This document shows positions 1 to 7,824 of a stretch of 64,000 nt of DNA, piece after piece. The notes under the pieces are model-generated. The model did not search any database, had not been told where the DNA came from, and saw nothing but the letters and a program-made list of their open reading frames with translations. The stretch is from an uncultured Coriobacteriaceae bacterium. Its GTDB lineage: Bacteria; Actinomycetota; Coriobacteriia; Coriobacteriales; Atopobiaceae. The stretch lies in contig CADBJR010000002.1 in NCBI GenBank assembly GCA_902795065.1, positions 1 through 64,000 on the forward strand. The letters are read 5' to 3'. The stretch's first letter is position 1, and each line of letters opens with the position of its first letter. Made by a program: the position numbers and the translations under genes.

Positions 1-21
1 ACGCGAGGCGCGTCCTTGCAG

Positions 22-658
22 CTAATCCACGATGGTGATAGAGGTGATGACCGGCTGGTTCTCGGGAAGCACCGTGCCGTTGGCATCCTCGACGGGCGTC
101 TTGGCGCAGATGGCGTCCACGACCTCGATGCCGCTCGTCACGGTTCCGAATGCCGCATAGCTGCCGTCGAGGCTGTGCGTGGTCTTCTGCATGATGAAGA
201 ACTGCGACGAGGCGCTGTTGTAGTCGCTCGAGCGTGCCATGGAGATGACGCCGCGCACGTGGGTGAGGTTGTTCTCGTGGCCGTTGGCTGAGAACTCTCC
301 CTCGATGGTGCGGCTGGAGCCGCCGAAACCGTTACCCTCGGGGTCGCCGCCCTGGATCATGAAGCCGTCGATGATGCGGTGGAAGGTGAGGCCGTCGTAG
401 AAGCCGCTCTGGGCGAGCTCCATGAAGTTGGCGACCGTGATGCTCGATGGTGCCATAGCCCTCGACCTCGATGACCGCGTGATGGATGCCCGAGACCTGC
501 TCGGCGGGAGCATCGGCTGCCGCATCGTCTGCAGCAGGAGCCGTCGCATCGCCTTCGGTAGCGGAGGTGGTGGATGCATCCGACGAGCATGCCGTGCCGA
601 CGAGCGCTGCGCTTGCAACGAGGCCTGCGAGGAACGAACGGCGCGAGATGGTGTGCAT
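22..658 (-). pseudogene. Cyclophilin-type peptidyl-prolyl isomerase lipoprotein, frameshifted
   Basis: The N-terminal part starts at 658 after a good ribosome site (AGAAGGG) and encodes a Tat/lipoprotein signal: SRRSF twin-arginine motif followed by the lipobox VGTAC. It continues through a Ser/Thr/Ala/Asp-rich linker to VIEVEGYGTIE. The rest of the cyclophilin fold (ITVANFMELAQSGFYDGL, FMIQGGDP, the SQFFI motif) is in the +1 frame and runs to the stop at 22. At the junction near 441-445 about nine residues of the family's second beta strand (usual pattern L-x-L-D-x-x-x-A-P before ITVANF) are missing. A small deletion of 3n+2 bases therefore removed codons and shifted the frame. The intact gene would be an extracytoplasmic folding catalyst. 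A sequencing error cannot be excluded, but loss of a whole block argues for a real deletion. Confidence 0.8.
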
Positions 659-775
659 GGCGGGACCCTTCTGATCGGGATTCGATTCCGAATCCCCATG
701 ATAACGCACCGGACGGCCCGTCCAGCGGCTACTATAGGGGAGACACACAAGCTGCGCGAACAGGACGGTGGCGGC

Positions 776-1117
776 ATGAGGTTCTTCAAGTTCAACGACA
801 AGGTGCCCGAGCCCAAGCCGATCACCGCCACGAGCCGCCGCGTGGCGGTGCGCTTCACCGGGATGGTCCAGGGCGTGGGATTCCGCTGGACCTGCCGCGA
901 GATCGCCCACGAGCTCGGCATGACGGGTTGGGTGCGCAACGAGTACGACGGCAGCGTGTCGCTCGAGATCCAAGGCGAGAGCGCAGATATCGCGACGTTC
1001 TTCTCCGAGCTCACGGCGAACTACGAGGGATACCGCTTCCGCATCAGCTTCACCATCGACGAGAAGGAGGACGTCCCCGTCATCCCCGGCGAGACGGACT
1101 TCTCGGTGGTGTTCTGA
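776..1117 (+). CDS. acyP: Acylphosphatase
   Basis: This 113-residue protein hydrolyses carboxyl-phosphate bonds of acylphosphates in the cytoplasm. The family signature is clear: RVAVRFTGMVQGVGFR with the phosphate-binding loop and catalytic Arg37, followed by GWVRNEYDGSVSLEIQG with the catalytic Asn55. The domain usually has about 90 residues; here it carries an N-terminal extension of some 20 residues (RFFKFNDKVPEPKP). I start it at 776 because the longer upstream reading frame runs through the divergent cyclophilin gene; a possible -10 (TACTAT, 730-735) lies about 40 bases before the start. It is a stand-alone gene followed by tRNA-Phe. The call is firm; the physiological substrate is unknown. 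Confidence 0.92.
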   Translation: MRFFKFNDKVPEPKPITATSRRVAVRFTGMVQGVGFRWTCREIAHELGMTGWVRNEYDGSVSLEIQGESADIATFFSELTANYEGYRFRISFTIDEKEDVPVIPGETDFSVVF

Positions 1118-1145
1118 GCTTCCGCAAATCGATGCAACTTCTGGC

Positions 1146-1173
1146 TTGCGCGACGCCGACAGTTTGGTATAGT
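1146..1173 (+). promoter_or_regulatory. Promoter of tRNA-Phe
   Basis: TTGCGC (1146-1151) and TATAGT (1168-1173) are separated by 16 bases and end 16 bases before the mature tRNA. This fits a housekeeping-sigma promoter for the tRNA. Confidence 0.55.
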
Positions 1174-1189
1174 AAATAGGCTACTTGAT

Positions 1190-1265
1190 GGCTGGGTAGC
1201 TCAGTTGGTAGAGCAGGGGACTGAAAATCCCTGTGTCGGGGGTTCGACTCCCTCCCCAGCCACCA
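1190..1265 (+). tRNA. tRNA-Phe(GAA)
   Basis: A complete 76-base cloverleaf is visible. The acceptor stem GGCTGGG (1190-1196) pairs with CCCAGCC (1255-1261), followed by discriminator A and an encoded CCA. The D arm is GCTC/GAGC, the anticodon stem GGGGA/TCCCT encloses loop CTGAAAA, giving anticodon GAA, and the T arm contains GTTCGACT. It reads UUC/UUU codons. Confidence 0.97.
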
Positions 1266-1355
1266 TCGCATCTTCGGAGGCCGACCACGTTGACTGGTTG
1301 GCCTTTTCTCTTATGCAGGTACCGGAACGTTCGTCTCCACGAACGGGGGCACGCC

Positions 1356-2138
1356 ATGAGGCAGTACATCGTCGATACGTTCGCGCCGAAGCCCTTCACG
1401 GGCAATCCCGCAGCCGTGTGCGTGATGGATGCGTGGCCTTCGGATGACTCCATGAAGCTGCTCGCACGCGAGAACAGCCTGTCCGAGACGGCGTTCCTCG
1501 TCGGCGGCGACGGCAGGTACCGCCTGCGCTGGTTCACCCCGGGAACCGAGGTCGAGCTGTGCGGGCATGCGACGCTCGCATCGGCCTTCACCATCATGGA
1601 GCTGGTCGAGCCCGGCATCCCCGAGGTGCGCTTCGACACGATGAGCGGCGAGCTCGTCGTGCGCCGCGAGGGTGCCGTGTTCACGATGGACCTGCCCGTG
1701 TACGCGCTCGAGGAGATCCCCGTTACCGACGCCATGGAGAAGGCCTTCGGGGTCCGTCCCTCCCGTGCCGTGCTGGGTCTCGACCTCATCTGCGTGTTCG
1801 ATGACGAGCAGGCGGTGCGCGCCATGGCGCCCGATCAGGCGCTGCTCGCGACGCTTCCGGGGCGCATCCAGAACGCGACGGCCGCGGGATCCGATGCGGA
1901 CTGCGTCTCGCGCAGCTTCTGCCCCAAGCTCTCGATTCCCGAGGACCCGGTGTGCGGGTCCGCCCACTGCCAGATCGCCGATTACTGGGCGGGCGTGCTG
2001 GGCAAGGAGGACATCCTGGCATACCAGGCGTCCGAACGTGGGGGCTACCTGCACTGCAGGAGGCTCGGCTGCGGCCGCATGCTCATCGGGGGAGAGGCAT
2101 CGCTCATCGCGATATCGGATGTGGTGGCTCCGTTGTAG
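1356..2138 (+). CDS. PhzF family isomerase/epimerase-like protein
   Basis: A 260-residue PhzF/YddE-type protein with two diaminopimelate-epimerase-like halves. Visible family marks are the opening FTGNPAAV, ENSLSETAFL with the catalytic glutamate (Glu44), CGHATLASAF, and DPVCGSAH in the second half. Family members isomerise small unsaturated acids, as PhzF does in phenazine synthesis, but most have unknown substrates. There are no phenazine genes here, so that role should not be inferred. The start at 1356 is just before MRQYIVDTF, where family similarity begins; upstream sequence in the same frame runs back into the tRNA. It faces the following TetR gene tail to tail. Confidence 0.88.
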   Translation: MRQYIVDTFAPKPFTGNPAAVCVMDAWPSDDSMKLLARENSLSETAFLVGGDGRYRLRWFTPGTEVELCGHATLASAFTIMELVEPGIPEVRFDTMSGELVVRREGAVFTMDLPVYALEEIPVTDAMEKAFGVRPSRAVLGLDLICVFDDEQAVRAMAPDQALLATLPGRIQNATAAGSDADCVSRSFCPKLSIPEDPVCGSAHCQIADYWAGVLGKEDILAYQASERGGYLHCRRLGCGRMLIGGEASLIAISDVVAPL

Positions 2139-2174
2139 GGGGACGGTCCCGCGAACCGTGCGGATCTGCGCCCG

Positions 2175-2825
2175 CTAGCCCTCCAGAAGCGAGACCCGCG
2201 CGTCGGGATGCGCCTCGACGAAGGCGCGCGCATGCGCGATGTAGGTTTCGAGCTTCGCCTGGTCGGTTCCGAACAGGCGCGCCGTGATCGAGTAGATGTC
2301 GTTCAGGAGCTGCTCGACGGCGTCGATGCCATGGTCGTCCTGCTCGATGAAGTTCATGTTGAGCTCGCGGCGGACTGCGTTGTCGGCAAGGACCAGCAGG
2401 TTGTAGGCGGGGTCGTTCCGGTCGACCGATCCCTCGTCCGAGAAATCTGCGATCACGGCACGTGGGTTCTCGAAGTACGCGCTCATCGATCCGAGGTTCA
2501 GCACCTCGCGGTGGAACGCCACCGTGCGCTCGTCGGAATAGAGCCTGCTGTAGTACAGCATGACCACGAACATGTGGTGCTCGGCGGAGGAGAGGCCCTC
2601 GATGCCCTGCGCGTCCACGTAATCCTTGCACGACTGCATGTAGGCGTTGTAGAGCTCGGAGAGCAGGTCGTTCTTGCGCGAGAAGTAGTACGTGAACGTG
2701 CCGAGCTTGACGTTGGCCAGCTCGCAGATCTCATGGACGGTCACGCTGCGGTAGCCGTGCTCGTAGAACAGGTGCTTCGCACAGCTGACGACCGTGCCCC
2801 TGGTCTCGATCCCCGTCTTGTACAA
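2175..2825 (-). CDS. TetR/AcrR family transcriptional regulator
   Basis: A regulator of 216 residues with an N-terminal TetR helix-turn-helix (about residues 10-55; SVTVHEICELANVKLGTFTYYF) and a divergent all-helical ligand domain. I choose the TTG at 2825 because a near-perfect ribosome site, AAGGAGGAG, lies four bases upstream; an in-frame TTG at 2849 has none. It converges with the PhzF-like gene, so the target is not obvious from the neighbours and may be itself or a distant locus. Its ligand is unknown. Confidence 0.85.
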   Translation of the reverse strand: MYKTGIETRGTVVSCAKHLFYEHGYRSVTVHEICELANVKLGTFTYYFSRKNDLLSELYNAYMQSCKDYVDAQGIEGLSSAEHHMFVVMLYYSRLYSDERTVAFHREVLNLGSMSAYFENPRAVIADFSDEGSVDRNDPAYNLLVLADNAVRRELNMNFIEQDDHGIDAVEQLLNDIYSITARLFGTDQAKLETYIAHARAFVEAHPDARVSLLEG

Positions 2826-2996
2826 GGCTCCTCCTTCCCGCGTCCACAACCATGATACGCCGTCCGCAGATAAATATCGTAAGAATTCAAATTCCTATAG
2901 TTATTGAGGCTGCCGTCAGGGGAGCGTACGGCATCCGACTGTTCTTCAAAAAGTCTTCACGATGAAGTTCGAAGTCCAAAAAAAACGCCATCTACG

Positions 2997-3005
2997 TGCT
3001 ATAAT
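2997..3005 (+). promoter_or_regulatory. Extended -10 promoter of the CarD-like gene
   Basis: TG-C-TATAAT is a perfect extended -10 box with no good -35. Transcription would begin near 3012. This places the promoter inside a reading frame that could otherwise open at 2962 and argues for the downstream GTG start. Confidence 0.65.
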
Positions 3006-3045
3006 ACAAATTGAAACCATTTCTATGCAAAGAGGGGAGGACTGC

Positions 3046-3546
3046 GTGTACTCCGTCGGCGACTACATCGTCCATCCAGGACAAGGGGTCTGCCTTGTCG
3101 GTGAGATCAGCTCCGAACCCTCCGAATGCTACCTGCTGCTCCCCATCGGCCAGCGCCATCCCATGCGCATCAGCTTCCCCATCGCGAGCGAGGACCGTCT
3201 CCGCCCCGTTCTCTCCGACGCCGAGGCCCAGGCTGTCATCGAGGCGTTCCCGACCCTCGAGCTCGACCCCTTCACCGCAAAGAGCAATGCGCTTGAGGAG
3301 GAGCATTTCCGCAACGAGATCCGCCAGGGCACCTGCCTCGACGCCGTGCGCATCGTCAAGACCTTCCGGGCACGCATCGCGCAGGTCAGGGCCAACAACA
3401 AGAAGCCCCCGGTGGCCTACGAGCGGATCCTCAAGCATGCGACCGAACGCTCCCTCACCGAGCTCTCCGTGGCGCTCGACACCACGGTCGACGACGTCAG
3501 GGATCGATTCGCGGCGGAAGATCAGGATGGCTCCGGCACCTGCTGA
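3046..3546 (+). CDS. CarD/CdnL-family RNA polymerase-interacting regulator
   Basis: The first residues, YSVGDYIVHPGQGVCLVGEI, match the CarD_CdnL_TRCF Tudor-like domain that binds the RNA polymerase beta subunit. The rest (about 166 residues in total) is helical and contains basic segments (RIVKTFRARIAQVRANNKK), as in the DNA-binding half of CarD. The GTG at 3046 is preceded by GGGGAGG at good spacing, and the promoter lies at 2997-3005, so starts at 2962 or 3025 are less likely. It is monocistronic and precedes citrate synthase. Known relatives stabilise open complexes at rRNA promoters; that role here is inference. Confidence 0.8.
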   Translation: MYSVGDYIVHPGQGVCLVGEISSEPSECYLLLPIGQRHPMRISFPIASEDRLRPVLSDAEAQAVIEAFPTLELDPFTAKSNALEEEHFRNEIRQGTCLDAVRIVKTFRARIAQVRANNKKPPVAYERILKHATERSLTELSVALDTTVDDVRDRFAAEDQDGSGTC

Positions 3547-3671
3547 CCCCGTCCGGTTCGGTTAAAAACTCTTGAAACAATCGCGGATTCCCCGTGGAGG
3601 GCCGATGCCCTCGCATAGGATGGTGGGCGTCGAACCGGAGCGCTCGCCCGCACATACGAGAAAGGCAGCAC

Positions 3672-5120
3672 ATGGCCGAGAACCGCGACGCCAAGGCACG
3701 TTACATCTACCCGCACCCCTCCACAGCCTTCACCAGGGGAGAAGACACGCATCTCATGCCCTCCAAGGGCATGGGTCGTCCGTCCGTCTCCGACCAGCTC
3801 TACGAGGGCTACTCTGCGATGGATGAGGTGTCGAGCGACCTCTTCGACCGCTTGGACGTCAAGCGCGGCCTGCGCAACTCCGATGGTTCCGGCGTGCTCG
3901 TCGGCCTCACCACCGTCTCGAGCGTCCACGGCTACAACAAGGTTGACGGCGTGGTCTCGCCCGATCGGGGCCACCTCACCCTGCGCGGCTACCAGATCGA
4001 TGACCTCGTGAACGCGGCACAGTCCGAGGGCCGCTTCGGCTACGAGGAGGTCGCGTACCTCCTGCTCTCCGGATCGCTGCCCACGGCGGCCGAGCTCGAC
4101 GACTTCAAGGCCCGCATCGGATCGATGCGCCAGCTCCCCGAGGGCTTCTTCGCATCGTTCCCGCACCGCACCTACTCGCACTCCATCATGAACGTGCTCC
4201 AGCGCGTCACCCTGAAGCTCTACGCCTACGATCCCATCCCCGACGACACCGCGCCCGAGCATGAGATCGACATCGCGCTCTCGCTGCTCGGCCGTTGGCC
4301 GCGCGCCGCGGCCGTCGCCCACGCGGCCTACGCGGCGGGCCAGGAGGGCGAGCGGAAGCTCGTGGTGCCTCCTGCGAACCCGGACTACTCGATGGCCGAG
4401 ACGGTCCTTGACGTGCTCTATCCCGACGGCGGCTTCTCGCGCGACGATGCGATGCTGCTCGACACCATGCTCATGCTCCATGCCGAGCACGGCGGAGGCA
4501 ACAACTCGACCTTCACCTGCCGCGTCCTCTCGAGCTCCGGCACCGATGCCTACTCCGCCTACGCGGCGGCCATCGGCTCGCTCAAGGGCCCCAAGCACGG
4601 CGGAGCGAACGCGAAGGTCGGCGAGATGTTCGACGACATCGCCGCCCACGTTGCAGACACCGCGGACGACGAGGAGCTCTCCGCCTATCTCGCCAAGATC
4701 CTGCGCCGCGAGGCCTTCGACGGCAGCGGTCTCATCTACGGCCTCGGCCATGCGGTCTACACCGTCACCGACCCGCGCGCCGAGCTCGTCAAGAAGTATG
4801 CGGCCAAGCTCGCCGCCGACAAGGGCAAAAGCGAGCGCTTCGAGCTCATCAAGAGCGTCGAGCGCCTCGGTCCGGGCCTCATGCGCGACGTACGCGGCAT
4901 CACCAAGCCCATCTCGACCAACGTCGACATGTACACCGGCTTCGTCTACGGCATGCTCGGCATCCCCGAGGACATGTTCACGCCCATCTTCGCGATGGCG
5001 CGCCTCGCCGGCTGGGCGGCGCACCGCATGGAGGAGCTCTACGGCTCCAAGCGCATCATCCGCCCGGCGTACAACTCCTTCATGTCCGAGAACGCCTATG
5101 TGCCCATCGCCGAGAGGTAG
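3672..5120 (+). CDS. gltA: Citrate synthase
   Basis: A 482-residue protein condensing oxaloacetate and acetyl-CoA. The three catalytic regions are present: HAEHGGGNNSTFT near residue 270, KGPKHGGANAK near residue 309, and VDMYTGFVYGMLGIP near 419 supplying the catalytic Asp. The N-terminal ~90 residues precede the usual fold and make it longer than the 370-430 typical of bacteria. AGAAAGG precedes the ATG at 3672. No other TCA genes are in the window; in fermentative anaerobes this enzyme usually supplies 2-oxoglutarate for glutamate, which would also feed the nearby arginine genes. The HAD gene follows after six bases and is probably co-transcribed. Confidence 0.93.
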   Translation: MAENRDAKARYIYPHPSTAFTRGEDTHLMPSKGMGRPSVSDQLYEGYSAMDEVSSDLFDRLDVKRGLRNSDGSGVLVGLTTVSSVHGYNKVDGVVSPDRGHLTLRGYQIDDLVNAAQSEGRFGYEEVAYLLLSGSLPTAAELDDFKARIGSMRQLPEGFFASFPHRTYSHSIMNVLQRVTLKLYAYDPIPDDTAPEHEIDIALSLLGRWPRAAAVAHAAYAAGQEGERKLVVPPANPDYSMAETVLDVLYPDGGFSRDDAMLLDTMLMLHAEHGGGNNSTFTCRVLSSSGTDAYSAYAAAIGSLKGPKHGGANAKVGEMFDDIAAHVADTADDEELSAYLAKILRREAFDGSGLIYGLGHAVYTVTDPRAELVKKYAAKLAADKGKSERFELIKSVERLGPGLMRDVRGITKPISTNVDMYTGFVYGMLGIPEDMFTPIFAMARLAGWAAHRMEELYGSKRIIRPAYNSFMSENAYVPIAER

Positions 5121-5126
5121 GGGAGC

Positions 5127-5981
5127 ATGCCGGCGCCTCTGGTGGGCATCGTCTTCTGCGACCTCGACGACACGTTCCTCTCATCGGGCAAGCACCTGCT
5201 CCCGCGCAACATGGCCGCCCTCGACCTGCTCGCCGAGTGCGGCATCGCCTTCGTGCCCTGCACGGGGCGCGGGCTGAACGCGATCGAGGTCTATCCCGAG
5301 CTTGCGGGGCATCCCGCCGTGCGCTATGCCATCACCTCGAGCGGCGCGGTGGTGTACGGCATGTCCTCCCGTACGGTCATCCATTCCCGCACGGTGGGGC
5401 ATGAGCGAGCCCTCGCCCTCTACGGGCTCGTCCGCGACCTCGACGTCTCCTTCGACGTCTTCGCCGACGGGCGTACGTTCGCCGAGCGCTGGCGCTACGA
5501 CCGGTTCCCCTCGTTCGGCCTCGAGCCGCCCATGCTCGCCCACATCATGGCCTCACGCACGCCGCTTGACCGTACGGTCCCCGAGATCCTGGATTCGGTG
5601 GGCATCGTCGAGCGTGTGAGCGTCTTCAACCGCATGGACGAGGAGGGCTTCGAGCAGGGTCGCCTCGCCCGCGCAGCCGTGGCACAGGTCGGGGGCCTGC
5701 GCTGGACGACGGCGCATCCCGCCTGCATCGAGGTCGTCGATGCAGGTTGCTCCAAAGGGGAGGCGCTCACATGGCTCTGCGACCATCTCGGGATCGACAT
5801 CGCAGCGTCTGTTGCCTTCGGCGACTCGGACAACGATATCGAGATGCTCGAGGCGGCGGGATGCGCCGTCGCCATGGGAAATGCCCGCGCCGTTGCGAAG
5901 GAAGCCGCAGATATGATCGCGCCCGCCAACGATGAGGCGGGCGTCGCGGTCGTTCTTGAGGATCTGCTCGGAGTGCGCTGA
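5127..5981 (+). CDS. Cof-type HAD-IIB family phosphatase
   Basis: This 284-residue hydrolase begins with HAD motif I (FCDLDDTFL, nucleophile and acid/base aspartates) and ends with motif IV (AFGDSDNDIEML). The large C2 cap between them is typical of Cof/YidA sugar-phosphate phosphatases. A GGGGAG ribosome site sits just ahead of the ATG and the gene follows citrate synthase by six bases. Substrates of this family are broad and cannot be read from sequence. Confidence 0.88.
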   Translation: MPAPLVGIVFCDLDDTFLSSGKHLLPRNMAALDLLAECGIAFVPCTGRGLNAIEVYPELAGHPAVRYAITSSGAVVYGMSSRTVIHSRTVGHERALALYGLVRDLDVSFDVFADGRTFAERWRYDRFPSFGLEPPMLAHIMASRTPLDRTVPEILDSVGIVERVSVFNRMDEEGFEQGRLARAAVAQVGGLRWTTAHPACIEVVDAGCSKGEALTWLCDHLGIDIAASVAFGDSDNDIEMLEAAGCAVAMGNARAVAKEAADMIAPANDEAGVAVVLEDLLGVR

Positions 5982-5990
5982 CGGTAGGCG

Positions 5991-6422
5991 CTAGGCTCCG
6001 TTCACGAGCTTCTCGATGAGGGCCTTGAGCTGGATGGCGTAGCTGGACGATTCGACCACCACGAGGACCGTGTCATCGCCCGAGACCGAACCGAGCGCAT
6101 GGGCGAGGCCCGCGGCATCGATGGCGGCGGCGACGCCCGAGGCGGTGCCGGGGTTGCACTTGACGAGCAGCAGGTTCTCGGCGCGCATGACCTCGTTCAC
6201 GAACTCGGAGAGCATGCGCTGCAGGTGCAGGTCCTCGGAGAGGACGTAGACGCCCTCGGGCAGCTTGCGCAGCCCCATGTCGGAGATGTCGCGCGAAACG
6301 GTTGCCTGCGTGCAGTTGAAGCCCATGGCCTTGAGCTCGTCGACCAGCGCGCGCTGGGTTTTGATCGATTTGCCGCGGATGATCTCGCGGATGGCGTCCT
6401 GCCTGCTGTTGCGATGCTTCAC
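5991..6422 (-). CDS. argR: Arginine repressor
   Basis: A 143-residue ArgR/AhrC: an N-terminal winged helix (about residues 5-65, with CTQATVSRDISDMGLRKLP as the recognition region) and a C-terminal hexamerisation/arginine-binding domain ending in GTASGVAAAIDAAGL and SGDDTVLVVV. The GTG at 6422 is chosen because AAGAGGA lies a few bases upstream; the in-frame extension to 6473 crosses one of the putative ARG boxes. It sits 1.4 kb from argJBD. The likely role is arginine-dependent repression of those genes and of itself. Confidence 0.92.
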   Translation of the reverse strand: MKHRNSRQDAIREIIRGKSIKTQRALVDELKAMGFNCTQATVSRDISDMGLRKLPEGVYVLSEDLHLQRMLSEFVNEVMRAENLLLVKCNPGTASGVAAAIDAAGLAHALGSVSGDDTVLVVVESSSYAIQLKALIEKLVNGA

Positions 6423-6468
6423 AATTTCCTCTTTCGTGAATAAGGGACTGCCATTGTAGCGCCAAAGC

Positions 6469-6500
6469 TGCATATTCAGTGTAAAAAGTCATTTTATTCA
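6469..6500. promoter_or_regulatory. Putative tandem ARG boxes upstream of argR
   Basis: TGCATATTCA (6469-6478) and TCATTTTATTCA (6489-6500; opposite strand TGAATAAAATGA) resemble the TGAAT-N-ATTCA family of ArgR sites. Their centres lie exactly 21 bases apart, the usual two-turn spacing of paired ARG boxes. This suggests autoregulation; the assignment is by eye. Confidence 0.45.
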
Positions 6501-6607
6501 CCGAATGGTATGCAAATCAGCCGTTTATGGGCGGATGCCTGCGTATGATAAAGAGTGATACAGTAAGTGCAGCTAGGCACTGCATACCCGTCATCGGGGG
6601 ATGAACC

Positions 6608-7633
6608 ATGGATTATTCACAGCGCACCGAACGTTCCCGCCCGCTCTCAGACAACCGCAGGTCATCACGCTCGAGGGTCGGCGGTTCCTACCGCTCGGGC
6701 CGCCAGTCCGGCGGCAACCGCTACGAGCTGAAGTCCCGCAACATCCGCTTCCGCGGTAAGGGTTCCAGCGTGAAGACGCGCTTCGCGGACCTCAACCCTC
6801 GCCAGATCATGTTCATCGTCCTCGGCGTCGTGCTCGCGATCCTCGTGATCTTCCTCGTGTCGAGCTGCGTGAGGAGCTGCAAATCCAACAAGCCCGAGAC
6901 CTCCGAGATCGATGCCCGCGTGGCCGCTGGCGTATCCGACGATCTCGTCGGCGCGTTCACGCCCGTGCTCGACCAGGCCGAGGCGCTCCAGTGGATCGCC
7001 GCCCATGCCAACGAGTATCCCAACGAGGACCTGCCACGCCTCGCCCTCTCCGAACCTGCAGCCATCGCGTTCGTCCGCGCCTATCCCGAGATGTCCAAGA
7101 CGGGCAGCGCCTTCGACGGCTCGGTGTCGCGCGGTGAGGCGCCGCAGCTCTACACCTGGGACGAGCATTGGGGCGCCGTCGATTACGACGGATCCGCGCT
7201 CGCGGTGACCGGTTCCGGTCCCACCGCCCTCGCGATGGCCTACATGGGCATCACCGGCAAGACCGACAGGACCCCTGCCGACCTCGCCAAGATGGCGACC
7301 GACAAGCAGATGGCGGGAGGGGAGTCCCACACCACCGCGGAGTTCTTCACCTCCATCGAGAAGGAGCTCGGTCTCTACGTGCACCATTACGAACCCGATG
7401 GCGACACGATCACCGAGGTCCTCGATTCCGGCACGTTCGTGCTCGTCGAGGTCCGCGCCGACACTCTCACCCCCGAGGCCCACTGGGTCATCGTCGCCTA
7501 CGAGAACGAGAACGGCTCCGTGCGCGTATACGACCCCACGTCCGTCTCGGTGAGCACGCGCCCCTGGGATCCCAAGACCATCGCCTCCGCAGCCATCACC
7601 ATGTATGCCGTGAGCGCGTCTGAATCTGAATAA
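6608..7633 (+). CDS. Membrane-anchored C39-like (papain-fold) protein lacking the catalytic cysteine
   Basis: A basic, Arg/Ser/Gly-rich cytoplasmic N-terminus (residues 1-68) precedes one membrane helix (about 70-88, IMFIVLGVVLAILVIFLVSS) and an extracytoplasmic region. The C-terminal half matches the Peptidase_C39_2 pattern: YTWDEHWG, then GSGPTALAMAYMGITG, then HWVIVAY with the expected His. Active relatives have GCGPT; here the codon is TCC (Ser). It may be a binding-only or altered enzyme, or a Ser-dependent variant. It is monocistronic with its own strong terminator. The substrate is unknown. Confidence 0.72.
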   Translation: MDYSQRTERSRPLSDNRRSSRSRVGGSYRSGRQSGGNRYELKSRNIRFRGKGSSVKTRFADLNPRQIMFIVLGVVLAILVIFLVSSCVRSCKSNKPETSEIDARVAAGVSDDLVGAFTPVLDQAEALQWIAAHANEYPNEDLPRLALSEPAAIAFVRAYPEMSKTGSAFDGSVSRGEAPQLYTWDEHWGAVDYDGSALAVTGSGPTALAMAYMGITGKTDRTPADLAKMATDKQMAGGESHTTAEFFTSIEKELGLYVHHYEPDGDTITEVLDSGTFVLVEVRADTLTPEAHWVIVAYENENGSVRVYDPTSVSVSTRPWDPKTIASAAITMYAVSASESE

Positions 7634-7655
7634 CGGCGACCGTACGAGCAGCTCA

Positions 7656-7693
7656 GGGGCCGTCTGCGCCACGCGTGGACGGCCCCTTTGTTT
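7656..7693 (+). terminator. Rho-independent terminator after the C39-like gene
   Basis: Nine-base-pair stem GGGGCCGTC/GACGGCCCC with a 13-base loop followed by TTTGTTT. Confidence 0.85.
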
Positions 7694-7732
7694 CCATCAT
7701 GTAGACGTGTGCGGGCATTTCGGCGAAACGCA

Positions 7733-7788
7733 TTGACTTGCATGGTCGCTCTGTTATCTTGAAGCCAAATAAATGCTGAATTGATGCA
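7733..7788 (+). promoter_or_regulatory. argJBD promoter and possible ARG box
   Basis: TTGACT (7733-7738) and TATCTT (7755-7760) with a 16-base spacer form a plausible promoter. Just downstream, TGAATTGATGCA (7777-7788) is an imperfect palindrome of the ARG-box type within an AT-rich leader. An ArgR molecule there would block initiation. The promoter is fair; the operator is a weaker call. Confidence 0.5.
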
Positions 7789-7824
7789 TATTATTTTGTT
7801 CTTATTCGATAACAAGGTGATTAT

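Noticed and set aside
2962-3045. Longer N-terminus of the CarD-like protein from 2962
   Set aside because: It would run through the TATAAT box and has no ribosome site, whereas GTG 3046 has GGGGAGG.
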